NCBI RefSeq assembly: GCF_014646355.1
Contig: NZ_BMNH01000009.1
Coordinates: 176,432-240,431, forward strand
DNA: 64,000 nt
Direction of reading: 5' to 3'
From: Nonomuraea cavernae
GTDB taxonomy: Bacteria; Actinomycetota; Actinomycetes; Streptosporangiales; Streptosporangiaceae
The position numbers were made by a program, and so were the translations under genes. Below are positions 8,284 through 15,886 of the stretch, one piece after another (position 1 is the first letter of the stretch; each line of letters starts with the position of its first letter). A model generated the notes under the pieces. The model saw nothing but the letters and a program-made list of their open reading frames with translations. It was not told the origin of the DNA and made no database searches.

Positions 8284-10521
8284 ATGGTCGGCGTCACACA
8301 GAGTCGCGTGCTGAGCACGCTCAGGTACGACGTACCCGCCTCGCTGGTGGTCTTCCTGATCGCGGTGCCCCTGTCACTGGGCATCTCGATGGCGTCGGGC
8401 GCACCCCTCGCCGCCGGGCTGATCGCCGCGGTGGTGGGTGGCATCGTCGCCGGCGCGCTCGGCGGCTCAGCCGTACAGGTGAGCGGGCCCGCGGCGGGTC
8501 TGTCCCTGGTGGTGGCGGATCTCGTCCAGACGTACGGCTGGCGGGCCACCTGCATGATCACGCTCCTGGCCGGGGCCGTACAACTCGTGCTGGGCGTGTT
8601 CAGGGCCGCGAGAGCGGCGCTGGCCGTCTCCCCCGCCGTGGTCCACGGCATGCTGGCGGGCGTGGGCGTGGTCATCGCGCTCTCCCAGCTGCACGTCGTA
8701 CTGGGCGGCAGCTCGCAGCGTTCGGCGCTGGCCAACATCATGGAGCTGCCCGCGCAGCTGGCCGAGATGCACGGTCACACGGTCGCGGTGGGCCTGCTCA
8801 CGATCGCGGTGCTGGCGTTGTGGACCCGGCTCCCCAAACGGGTCAAGGTGGTGCCCGCGCCGCTCGCGGCGCTGCTCGTGGCCGCTGTCACCGCCTACGT
8901 CTTCCAGTGGGACGTCACCCGCATCGACCTGTCGGGCACCCTCGGCGACTGGCAGTTCCCCGTGGTGCCGCAGGGCGACTGGGAACACGTCGTGGCGGCC
9001 GTGCTGCTGGTCGCGCTGCTCGCCGGGGTCGAGTCGCTGCTCTGCTCGGTCGCGGTCGACGGCATGCACACCGGCCCGCGCGCCGACCTCGACCAGGAGC
9101 TCACCGGGCAGGGCGTGGCCAACATGGTGAGCGGGGCGCTGGGCGGGTTGCCGCTGGCCGGCGTGATCGTGCGCAGCACCGCCAACGTGCAGGCGGGGGC
9201 ACGCAGCCGGTGGTCGACGATCCTGCACGGCACCTGGGTGCTGGTGTTCGCGCTCGGCTTCGGCTGGACGATCAAACTGATCCCCGTCGAGGCGCTGGCG
9301 GCGCTGCTGGTCTTCATCGGCGTGCAGATGGTCAACCTGGGCCACGTCCGCAAGGTGCACGGTCACGGCGAGGTCCCGGTCTACGTGGCGACGATGGCGG
9401 CGGTGATCCTGCTGGGGCTGGCCGAGGGCGTGCTGGCCGGGCTGGCGCTGGCCGCGCTGCTCGCGCTCCGGCGGCTGACCTGGGTCACGGTCAAGATCCA
9501 CGAGATGCCGGACGGGCGCTGGCACGCGACGATCTGCGGGTCGCTCACCTTCCTCGGCGTGCCCCGGCTCACCCACGAGCTGCGGGCCATCCCCGAGGGC
9601 GCGGCCGTCGACCTCGACCTGAACATCGACTTCATGGACAACGCCGCGTTCGAGGCCATCCACTCCTGGCGGCTCGGCCATGAGCGGCTCGGCGGCACGG
9701 TCGACATCGACGAGGTACACGACGAGTGGTACGCGCTGGCGGCCAGCGGCGCCCGCACCTACCCCGCCAAGAGCCTGCCCAAGGCGCCCGACCGGTCATG
9801 GCTGCCCTGGGCCCACCGCAACCACCGTCCCGCCCGCCATGCGTCCCCGCCCACTCACGGCGTGTCCCCGCCCCCTCACGGCCGCCCCGCCAGCGTCGAG
9901 TGCCAGCTGACGGCCGGCGCCCGGGAGTTCCACCGGCGTACGGCTCCGCTGGTGCGCCCCATCTTCACCGAGCTGGCCCGCAAGCAGCAGCCGTCGCACC
10001 TGTTCATCACGTGCGCCGACTCTCGGGTCGTGCCCAGTCTCATCACCGCGAGCGGCCCGGGTGACCTGTTCACGGTGCGCAACATCGGCAATCTGGTGCC
10101 ACGCCGGGGCGCCGAGCCGCACGACGACTCGATGGCTGCGGCGATCGAGTACGCGACCCAGGTGCTCAGCGTCCACACGATCACGGTGTGCGGCCACTCA
10201 GGCTGCGGAGCGATGGCCGGGCTGCTCAGCGGCGGCGTCAAGGCGGGCAGTCTGCCGGGGCTGCGGCGCTGGCTGCGGCACGGGCACCACAGCCTGGCCA
10301 GGTTCATCGAGAGCGCGGAGGAGCCGCTGGACGCCAGGGCGCTCGACCAGCTCTGCCGGGTCAACGTACAGCAGCAGTTGGAGAACCTCCGCACGTACCG
10401 GAAGGTCGACGAGCAGGTGCGTGACGGGCGGCTGCAGTTGGTGGGGCTCTACTTCGACATCGGCGCGGCGCGGGTGCACATGGTTCCGCCGCTGCCGCCC
10501 ACGCTCGCGGTGAAGATCTGA
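8284..10521 (+). CDS. SulP anion transporter fused to beta-carbonic anhydrase
   Basis: The polypeptide has 745 aa. Residues 1 to about 400 form a SulP/SLC26-type membrane domain with 10-12 hydrophobic helices. The next section (to about 500) resembles a STAS-like cytoplasmic domain. A Pro/His-rich linker (515-540) leads to a beta-carbonic anhydrase (about 545-745). Zinc ligands are visible: Cys577 in CADSR with Asp579 and Arg581, then His638 and Cys641 in CGHSGCG. The probable role is bicarbonate (or related anion) transport coupled to CO2/HCO3- interconversion. Such fusions are known in actinobacteria and proteobacteria. Transport substrate is inferred. Confidence 0.93.
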   Translation: MVGVTQSRVLSTLRYDVPASLVVFLIAVPLSLGISMASGAPLAAGLIAAVVGGIVAGALGGSAVQVSGPAAGLSLVVADLVQTYGWRATCMITLLAGAVQLVLGVFRAARAALAVSPAVVHGMLAGVGVVIALSQLHVVLGGSSQRSALANIMELPAQLAEMHGHTVAVGLLTIAVLALWTRLPKRVKVVPAPLAALLVAAVTAYVFQWDVTRIDLSGTLGDWQFPVVPQGDWEHVVAAVLLVALLAGVESLLCSVAVDGMHTGPRADLDQELTGQGVANMVSGALGGLPLAGVIVRSTANVQAGARSRWSTILHGTWVLVFALGFGWTIKLIPVEALAALLVFIGVQMVNLGHVRKVHGHGEVPVYVATMAAVILLGLAEGVLAGLALAALLALRRLTWVTVKIHEMPDGRWHATICGSLTFLGVPRLTHELRAIPEGAAVDLDLNIDFMDNAAFEAIHSWRLGHERLGGTVDIDEVHDEWYALAASGARTYPAKSLPKAPDRSWLPWAHRNHRPARHASPPTHGVSPPPHGRPASVECQLTAGAREFHRRTAPLVRPIFTELARKQQPSHLFITCADSRVVPSLITASGPGDLFTVRNIGNLVPRRGAEPHDDSMAAAIEYATQVLSVHTITVCGHSGCGAMAGLLSGGVKAGSLPGLRRWLRHGHHSLARFIESAEEPLDARALDQLCRVNVQQQLENLRTYRKVDEQVRDGRLQLVGLYFDIGAARVHMVPPLPPTLAVKI

Positions 10522-10655
10522 CGGCGGACGGATCCTCCGGTTCTGCGTAATCGTCCGCAGACCGGGTGCCAGGGCGAGGCTAGCGTCGTCGGTGCCCGCG
10601 AGGTTGCCCTGGTCCCCACTTCGCCTCGCGTGGCGGCGGTCCACACTCCCAGGGG

Positions 10656-10699
10656 CCGAGAGGGGCGGAGGTGCTGGACGCCTCCGCCCCTCGTCTCGG
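10656..10699 (+). terminator. Hairpin terminator after SulP-CA
   Basis: GGGGCGGAGG-type left arm (10656-10671) pairs with 10681-10699 over about 16 bp, with a 3-nt bulge and a 9-nt loop. It starts 135 bp after the stop codon. No U-tract follows. Confidence 0.55.
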
Positions 10700-10970
10700 T
10701 GTCACCCGGGACCCCGAACCGGTCCCGGACAGGTCGATGCGCACCCCAGGTACCGCCGGCCTACCGGTCGCCGCCGCGCGGCCAGGCAACTGGCCGAGAT
10801 GATCCGCGCACGCCCCGAAGCGGCGCGCAGGCTCCCCCATGCCCTGGAGGCGCCGCCTTGTCCAGGACTTCGGCTTCGGCCCGTCGCACGAGAAGATCGG
10901 CATCTCAGCCGACAAAGTGTCGGCTGGCCCGAGGCGCTGGTTCTCTCGAATCCTGGAAACGGCTGGGATG
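10700..10970. other. Non-coding or decayed stretch at left of the mobile region
   Basis: No credible gene is visible. The one structure is a perfect 8-bp inverted repeat with a 3-nt loop (AGCCGACA at 10907-10914, TGTCGGCT at 10918-10925). This may be the decayed interior of the older integrated element, whose left boundary I cannot see. Confidence 0.5.
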
Positions 10971-11048
10971 TGCGGATGCGGGTGCTGGATTGGGCGCTGC
11001 TCGGCGGCGGATGCTTACTAGGCGTCTTCAGCCTGCTGGCGCTGAGCA
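10971..11048 (+). pseudogene. Truncated copy of the small membrane-protein gene at 12408
   Basis: These 78 bp align with 12411-12488 at about 91% (7 mismatches by eye). They encode GWDVRMRVLDWALLGGGCLL and the next few residues, matching the N-terminal helix of the intact gene. The start codon is lost (AAC in place of ATG) and similarity stops at about 11048. It marks an older relative of the element that begins at 11753. Confidence 0.85.
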
Positions 11049-11637
11049 GCCGTGTACGGAGGCCGCCCGGGCGTGGGCACGATGGGCGGGGGCGGCAGCG
11101 TGAATACGCGACGGCGGGCCTCGATGAAGGCGGCTTGTGGGTCCAGGCGTTCGTGCGGTGCTCTGTGGCCCGTGCCGTCACGAGGAGCTCGGCCTGTGTT
11201 TCGGCGAGCAGGCGGCTCGTCTCGTATGTCCGCAGCCGGTCGTGGTAGTGGCGGAACCCGCCGGCGATGGTCTCGGCGTACCAGTGCCGCCATCTGACCG
11301 ACCACGCTGCCAGTTCGCCGGGGAGGAGCGTCGTCCAGGCCGCCTGCCGCCACTCGGGCGGGAAGACGGGGTTGGCGCCGATGACATGGACCCGGCGAGG
11401 GCTGTCCGTATCAAGGACCAGCAGCGACCGCAGCCGCTCGTCGATGTCCTGCCACCGCCTGAGTTGCCAAGCGTGATCGATCTTTTCCGGCGACTCCGGC
11501 TCTTCAGGAGAGTCTGCGCGGTGCGGGCGACGGAGTGCGTGAGCCAGGCCCGCGTGTGCGCGTGCCAACCGTACGAGTTCGCTGAGGTCCCTCCGCGCGA
11601 CGTCGCGGAGGGCTGCGGGCACCCAGTCCGTACCCAT
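11018..11637 (-). pseudogene. Unknown helical protein, probably frameshifted near its C-terminus
   Basis: The gene starts at ATG 11637 (MGTDWVPAALRDVARRDLSE) and is a Trp/Arg/Leu-rich, likely helical soluble protein of about 165 residues up to roughly 11140. Protein-like sequence then moves to another minus frame (ERLDPQAAFIEARRRVFTLP and on), which ends at a TAG at 11018-11020. Continuing in the first frame gives only Pro/Ser/Arg shadow sequence. A one-step frameshift near 11130-11165 is the simplest reading. The end overlaps the antisense of the truncated membrane-gene copy. I do not recognise the family; the location makes it likely cargo of the older element. Confidence 0.5.
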
Positions 11638-11683
11638 GGCCCGCCATCGTAGCCGACGATCACTGCGAAGACGGGTCCGGATC

Positions 11684-11731
11684 GCGCTCGACAAGGTGTT
11701 CCGACGGCGCTGAGCGTGCCTTGGTCTTCTC
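11684..11731 (+). pseudogene. Remnant of an integrase 3' end from an older element
   Basis: The stretch GCGCTCGACAAGGTGTTCC and what follows matches the last codons of the intact integrase (from about 15791), including the downstream GCGTGCCTTG(G/A)TCTTC, with a deletion of about 13 bp. It sits 22 bp left of the left att repeat, just as the intact integrase end sits left of the right att repeat. Everything upstream of this integrase tail is gone. Confidence 0.72.
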
Positions 11732-11752
11732 GTCCGGGTCAGGGAGAGATGT

Positions 11753-11777
11753 GGGACGAGTCGGCCTGTAGGCCGGG
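11753..11777. other. Left attachment-site repeat (duplicate of the rnpB 3' end)
   Basis: This 25-bp segment is identical to 15887-15911. The right copy is the last about 22 nt of rnpB (reverse strand). The flanks to its left, including CAGGGAGAGAT, also resemble those of the right copy. Confidence 0.85.
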
Positions 11778-11883
11778 ATCTAATTCGGCAAGATCGTGAC
11801 CTGCGGCGGATCACGTGAGCATGGCTCTGAGCTGCACTAACGCTGCCGTCCGTTGACACTGGTTGATACCGGCTTCCGGCGAG

Positions 11884-11904
11884 ATGTGCCCTGGATGTGC
11901 CCTG
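11884..11904. repeat. Two copies of ATGTGCCCTG, candidate integrase arm sites
   Basis: ATGTGCCCTG occurs at 11884-11893 and 11895-11904, 11-bp period, about 110 bp inside the left att repeat. The same 10-mer is at 15822-15831, at the end of the integrase gene, 56 bp inside the right att repeat. Variant GCGTGCCTTG is at 15833-15842 and 11714-11723. Repeats flanking both att cores are typical arm-type integrase sites. Confidence 0.5.
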
Positions 11905-11971
11905 CACACGGACCCCAGCGTTTCCCCGGCCCGATCTTCCCGTCTGCCTCGTCCCACATGCAATGCAGCGG

Positions 11972-12035
11972 ATCAAGGCCAGGGGTCAAGGTGGAGCGCC
12001 CTGCCGGACGAACGACCTTGACCCCTGGCCTTGAT
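11972..12035. repeat. Perfect 21-bp inverted repeat with 22-nt loop
   Basis: Positions 11972-11992 (starting ATCAAGGCCAGGGGTC) are the exact reverse complement of 12015-12035. It lies in a gene-free 630-bp stretch at the left end of the element. It could be a terminator, a transfer or replication structure, or a protein-binding cruciform. Confidence 0.9.
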
Positions 12036-12240
12036 GTGCTGGGCTCTGCCTGGGACGTGGCGGACGGGAAGATCAGGCTTCACCTCAGCCAACCGACTTC
12101 CTCGGGTTGGACGCGGTCGCCGATCATCCCCGGAGCGGAGCCCCCCGCCGGAGGCATGTTCTGACCTGCTGGTGTTTCTGTGCCGGCTTCGGGTGATGCC
12201 CTGTCATGTGTGATCAGCCTGGCCGACTGTGCCCTGCCTG

Positions 12241-12324
12241 CCCGCGCGGCTCCCGCCCGTGACCGGCCCCCAGGCCGCAGCGCGGGCGGGGAGGGCCGCG
12301 CGGGTGCGGCGGCGCAGCCGCCGC
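12241..12324. other. GC-rich hairpin stack in the leader before the membrane-protein gene
   Basis: Arms 12241-12259 and 12283-12304 form a long imperfect stem. A perfect 8-bp hairpin follows (GCGGCGGC, loop GCA, GCCGCCGC; 12306-12324) and then TTGATT. The gap 11778-12407 holds no credible gene. These structures may end read-through transcription or shape the 5' leader of the gene at 12408. Confidence 0.55.
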
Positions 12325-12407
12325 TTGATTCACACAATGGCAATTCGGCAAAATCAGCTAGGCGGACTGCTCGCATCTCGCGGTCAGTTGATCACGGGAG
12401 GCGGGCC

Positions 12408-12737
12408 ATGGGCTGGGATGCATGGATGCGTGTGCAGGATTGGGTGCTGCTCGGCGGCGGATGCTTACTTGGCGTCTTCAGCCTGCTGGCGCTGAGCACC
12501 CGAATGCTAGATGCGCGTTGGGCGCGTCGCCCGAGTGGAATCAAGCGCGGACGACTGTACGCCAAGGGCTCCTGTCTGATGTCGCTGGCCCTTATCGCCA
12601 ATGCCAGCTTTGATCTGTTCGTCTCTGCTAAGTGGCTGGCTGTGATTCTGTTGGTCTTCCAGTTCGCATGCCTCGGTGGCTGTGTATGGCTCTGGGTGGT
12701 CGCCAACAGAGTCACATCGGAGTCTCCGACTCGATGA
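12408..12737 (+). CDS. Small three-helix membrane protein (element cargo)
   Basis: ATG 12408 has a perfect GGGAGG 6 nt upstream. The 109-aa product has three hydrophobic segments (about 11-27, 49-66 and 74-98). An Arg/Lys-rich loop follows the first, and the N-terminus has LLGGGCLLGVFSLLALS. I do not recognise a family. A truncated copy at 10971-11048 shows it was carried by at least two related elements, so it may be a conserved element function such as spread or exclusion (inference). Its end overlaps the convergent NUDIX gene by 26 bp. Confidence 0.75.
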   Translation: MGWDAWMRVQDWVLLGGGCLLGVFSLLALSTRMLDARWARRPSGIKRGRLYAKGSCLMSLALIANASFDLFVSAKWLAVILLVFQFACLGGCVWLWVVANRVTSESPTR

Positions 12738-13158
12738 CCCGAGCGCCGTCGTGCTGGCGTACGGCCGGCCCGTGATCGTCGTGCATGGCGTCGAGAACGC
12801 GGACGGCAAACGCTTCGGTTGCGAGTGCTCGAACTTCGTCGGCGGTGACCCAGCGGAAGGCGCGGGCCTCGTCTGTCTCGGTGATGTGGCCGCCAACGAC
12901 CTTGCATCTAAAGACCAGGGCGACGATGCCTCGGGTCATGTTCTTATAGACGCCGGTCAGGGCTACGGGCTCGACCTGGAGGCCGGTCTCTTCCTCGACT
13001 TCCCGAAGGAGTCCGGTCGTGATGTCCTCGTTCAGTTCCAACACTCCACCTGGCGCTTCCCAGTGGTCGTTGTCCCTGCGCTGAGTCAAGAGCGCACGGC
13101 CCTGGTCATCGATGATCACACCCGCGACGCTGACAGAGTGGCTGTTCGGGTGGGTCAT
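12712..13158 (-). CDS. NUDIX hydrolase (Pif/Pra-like element protein)
   Basis: The 148-aa protein has a complete Nudix box at residues 38-60: G38 x5 E44 x7 REVEEETGL, with the REx2EE metal-binding glutamates. The protein-fold start is VSVAGVIIDDQGRALLTQRR. In the AICE pSAM2 two element proteins (Pra activator, Pif immunity factor) have Nudix motifs, so a regulatory or immunity role in the element is likely, though plain nucleotide-sanitising activity is possible. It is divergent from the GntR gene, with the operator-like palindrome at 13200-13213 between them. Confidence 0.88.
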   Translation of the reverse strand: MTHPNSHSVSVAGVIIDDQGRALLTQRRDNDHWEAPGGVLELNEDITTGLLREVEEETGLQVEPVALTGVYKNMTRGIVALVFRCKVVGGHITETDEARAFRWVTADEVRALATEAFAVRVLDAMHDDHGPAVRQHDGARVIESETPM

Positions 13159-13199
13159 GGGAGTGTCCTCCGCACCAGTAGACGGTAATCTCGACTGTA

Positions 13200-13213
13200 G
13201 TACACGTATGTAC
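13200..13213. promoter_or_regulatory. Candidate GntR autoregulatory operator
   Basis: GTACA-CGTA-TGTAC is a perfect 5-bp inverted repeat with a 4-bp spacer, between the divergent NUDIX and GntR genes and 19 bp before the preferred GntR start. Confidence 0.45.
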
Positions 13214-13231
13214 GAGTTGAGGAGTTGGCCA

Positions 13232-14020
13232 GTGCCCGAATCGCCGACTTTGCCGGACCTGGACCCGATCAGCGACCGGGCCGTCTTCCGTCAGATCGCC
13301 GATCACCTGCGAGAGGCGATCGAGCGTGGTCAACTCGCTGAAGGTGACAAGGTGCCCTCAGAAGCGCGGCTCATGCAACACTACGGCGTCGCGCGTATGA
13401 CCATCCGCAACGCGCTCCAAGTGCTTCAGAGCGAGGGCCTGACGGTAGCCGAGCATGGGCGCGGCGTCTTCGTCCGCTCACATCCTCCTGTGCGCCGACT
13501 GGCTTCCGACCGGTTCGCCCGTCGTCACCGAGAGCAAGGCAAGGCGGCGTTCATCGCTGAGACGGAGGGCGCAGGCGGCAAGCCGTCGGTGGATTCCATC
13601 GAGATCACGGAAGTGAAGCCTTCGCCGGATGTAGCCGAACGCTTGAGGCTCAGCCCCAAGGATCGAGTAGTTCGACGATCTCGCCGCTACTTGATCAACG
13701 GACAACCGGTGGAAACGGCGATCTCGTACATCCCTGCAGAGATCGCCAAGGGCACTCAGATCATGCAGCCGGACAGTGGGCCGGGCGGGATCTACGCACG
13801 GATCGAGGAGAAGGGCTACCGGCTCGATCGCTTCGTAGAGGACATCAAGTCGCGGATGCCGCTGCGGGATGAGCTCCGAGCGCTCAAGCTCGCTCCAGGC
13901 GTGCCAGTGTTTCACCTGGTCCGTACGGCTTATACGACGGACGGCACGCCGGTAGAGGTGTGCGACACGGTGATGTCGAGCGACGCCTACGTACTTTCGT
14001 ACGAACTTCCTGCGCGGTAG
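13232..14020 (+). CDS. GntR/HutC-family transcriptional repressor (KorSA-like)
   Basis: I prefer GTG 13232 because GAGGAG lies 7 nt upstream; ATG 13208 is in frame but overlaps the palindrome at 13200-13213 and lacks an SD. The 262-aa protein has an N-terminal winged HTH (about 12-80: VFRQIADHLREAIERGQLAEG, VPSEARLMQHYGVARMTIRNAL) and a UTRA effector domain (about 100-262). In pSAM2 the GntR repressor KorSA controls pra and thereby rep-xis-int. The same logic fits here: the HutC-type palindrome at 14031-14046 lies just before rep-xis-int. Confidence 0.92.
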   Translation: MPESPTLPDLDPISDRAVFRQIADHLREAIERGQLAEGDKVPSEARLMQHYGVARMTIRNALQVLQSEGLTVAEHGRGVFVRSHPPVRRLASDRFARRHREQGKAAFIAETEGAGGKPSVDSIEITEVKPSPDVAERLRLSPKDRVVRRSRRYLINGQPVETAISYIPAEIAKGTQIMQPDSGPGGIYARIEEKGYRLDRFVEDIKSRMPLRDELRALKLAPGVPVFHLVRTAYTTDGTPVEVCDTVMSSDAYVLSYELPAR

Positions 14021-14030
14021 GGCTTTACAA

Positions 14031-14046
14031 ACTCGTCTAGAGGAGT
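14031..14046. promoter_or_regulatory. HutC-type operator upstream of rep-xis-int
   Basis: ACTCGTCTAGAGGAGT is a 16-bp palindrome with one mismatched pair. It resembles HutC-subfamily sites built on a central TCTAGA, such as the DasR-type ACTGGTCTAGACCACT. It starts 11 bp after the GntR stop. Confidence 0.6.
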
Positions 14047-14511
14047 ACAAAGGAGGTAGAGGAAATCTCCTCTACGGCGCTGCGCTACGAACCGTGTTCG
14101 CCGACCTGCTCGAACTGGCTGCGCTACGGCGTACAGCCCAAGAACGCCAAGCAGGGGCAGGCTCCCGGACGATGCCGGGGCAAGGCACACAAGCCCGAAC
14201 ACCTCGGCTACGCCGGCCGCCGCGTCACGGTCTCCCGCAAGTGGTCGAACAAGACCCTGACCGATCACCGCGCCGACCGCCGCGCCTGGGCACTGGAAGC
14301 GCTCGGCCTTTCGGCAACGGAGAACACCGACCGCGACCGCTACACCTGGCGGCCGATCCCTCCCGGTGACCCCGACCTTCCGCCACTCGGCCAACGCCTC
14401 CTCGCAGAGATCGCCAACCGCCAACGCTGGCGCGAACTCATGGCCGAACACCAGGCCAGAGCAGACGGGACGGATCTTCCGGCAACCCGAGACCAGGAGG
14501 TGGCGGCATGA
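14041..14511 (+). pseudogene. C-terminal remnant of an AICE replication initiator (Rep)
   Basis: From about 14080 the frame reads LRYEPCSPTCSNWLRYGVQP, then a block with GRCRGKAHKPEHLGYAGRR and VSRKWSNKTLTDHRADRRAW, then an acidic helical tail. This is the conserved C-terminus of actinobacterial RepSA-type initiators, normally about 450-500 aa. Only about 143 residues remain; the frame opens at a TAG (14038-14040) with no ATG or GTG start before the homology. The N-terminal catalytic part is therefore deleted. Its TGA overlaps the excisionase ATG, keeping the ancestral rep-xis-int order. Confidence 0.85.
14056..14075 (+). promoter_or_regulatory. 8-bp hairpin directly after an SD-like AGGAGG
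   Basis: GTAGAGGA and TCCTCTAC pair perfectly around AATC. AAAGGAGG lies just before (14049-14056). There is no start codon after the SD in the truncated rep frame, so this may be a relic of a deletion junction or a regulatory leader for xis-int. Confidence 0.4.
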
Positions 14512-14684
14512 CACGGGATGAACGCCTGTGGACTCCTGAGGACGTGTCGGAGTTCCTCGGGATTCCAATCGGGACGCTCTACCAGTGGCGCACCCGGCGA
14601 ACTGGTCCGCCTGGTCGGCGCGTCGGCAAGCACCTGCGGTACGTCCCTGGTGATGTCTTGGCGTGGGTCTTGGAGCAGTCGTGA
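14508..14684 (+). CDS. xis: Excisionase / MerR-like helix-turn-helix protein
   Basis: The 58-aa protein starts at ATG 14508 (ATGA overlap with the rep remnant) and ends at TGA 14682-14684. It is an AlpA/Xis-type winged HTH: LWTPEDVSEFLGIPIGTLYQ, then an Arg-rich wing ending in KHLRYVPGDVLAWV. It directs excision by the integrase. Its stop overlaps the integrase GTG, which implies tight co-translation. Confidence 0.9.
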   Translation: MTRDERLWTPEDVSEFLGIPIGTLYQWRTRRTGPPGRRVGKHLRYVPGDVLAWVLEQS

Positions 14685-15832
14685 CGGTCTACGATCGCTG
14701 GCGCAAGTCACGGCCGAAGCCGGAAGAGGTCACGTGCTCCGAGCATCGGAAGGTCCCGACCTCGGATCATGGCGTCGGGGATCGCTGGCAGGTTCGGTAT
14801 CGGGACGGCGGAGAGCAGCGCAAGAGGAACTTCACCAGGCGTGCCGACGCTGACCGTTTCGACGCCACACGAAAGGCTGACGAGTCTCGGGGAGAGTGGA
14901 TCGACCCTCGCTCGGGCCGCACTCGCCTTGCCGACTACGCGCTGACGTGGATGGCCTCGCGCCTGCACAAGCCAGGGACGGCTGAGCGGTACGCGATCAT
15001 CATCAAGAACCACATCAACCCGACTTTCGGCAACGCGGGTGTCGGCGCCATCCGTCCCACTGCGGTGCAGGCATGGGTCAAACAGTTGCAGGTGAACGGG
15101 CTCGCTCCCCGTACGATCGAGACCATTTATACGATCTTCGCGAGCATCATGCGCGGTGCCGTCCGTGACGAGCTGATCCGCAAGACGCCGTGTGTTGACA
15201 TCCGCTTGCCTCATGCGCGCAAGACCGTGATCCGGCTCCTCACGCCTGACCAGGTCGCCTCACTGTTCAAGGCCATGCTCCCGGAGTACGCCGCGTTGGT
15301 GCTGGCCGGCTCTGGTTCCGGTCTCCGTCAGGGAGAGGCGTTCGGACTGGCCAGAGACCGGCTCGACTTCGACGCGGGCATGATCACGGTGAACCAACAG
15401 GTAGTCGTGATCAAGAGTCGGCCCACGCTCGGCACGCCGAAGAGTCCGGCGTCGGTGCGAGAGGTGCCCATGCCCGCGTTCCTCGCTGCTGCTCTGGCCA
15501 AACACATCGCCAAGTACGATCCCCCCGACGTGCTGTTCCGCACGGGCTTGCGAGACAACCTGATCCGCCGCGACTACTTCAACGCGAAGATCTGGAAGCC
15601 CGCGATCAAAGCCGCTGGGCTGCTCCCTGACACGACCTTTCATGACCTCCGGCATTCCTTCGCCAGTACGGCTCTCGCTGAGGGTGTCCCGATCTCTGAG
15701 GTCTCCAGGTGGTTGGGGCATGAGTCGATCACCACGACCGTGGACCTCTACGGCCATCTGGTTCCGGAAGCCTCCGCCAGGGCCAGAGACGCGCTCGATA
15801 AGGCGTTCCGGACGGCGCTGAATGTGCCCTGA
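14681..15832 (+). CDS. int: Tyrosine site-specific integrase
   Basis: GTG 14681 overlaps the xis stop (GTGA) and gives 383 aa. The protein has an N-terminal arm-binding-like region, a SAM-like core-binding domain (about 85-170) and the catalytic domain with Arg216 (GLRQGE), His321-x-x-Arg324 (HDLRH), His347 (WLGHE) and nucleophile Tyr357 (DLYGH). All catalytic residues are present, so the enzyme should be active. It lies 54 bp from the right att repeat and catalyses recombination with the rnpB 3' end. Confidence 0.95.
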   Translation: MTVYDRWRKSRPKPEEVTCSEHRKVPTSDHGVGDRWQVRYRDGGEQRKRNFTRRADADRFDATRKADESRGEWIDPRSGRTRLADYALTWMASRLHKPGTAERYAIIIKNHINPTFGNAGVGAIRPTAVQAWVKQLQVNGLAPRTIETIYTIFASIMRGAVRDELIRKTPCVDIRLPHARKTVIRLLTPDQVASLFKAMLPEYAALVLAGSGSGLRQGEAFGLARDRLDFDAGMITVNQQVVVIKSRPTLGTPKSPASVREVPMPAFLAAALAKHIAKYDPPDVLFRTGLRDNLIRRDYFNAKIWKPAIKAAGLLPDTTFHDLRHSFASTALAEGVPISEVSRWLGHESITTTVDLYGHLVPEASARARDALDKAFRTALNVP

Positions 15833-15886
15833 GCGTGCCTTGATCTTCGAGCATGCCGGTTCCCGTCCTGGCCAGGGAGAGATTAG

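Noticed and set aside
11853..12164. Possible 103-aa plus-strand gene at the left end of the element
   Set aside because: It contains the 21-bp inverted repeat and the candidate arm sites; no SD or domain.
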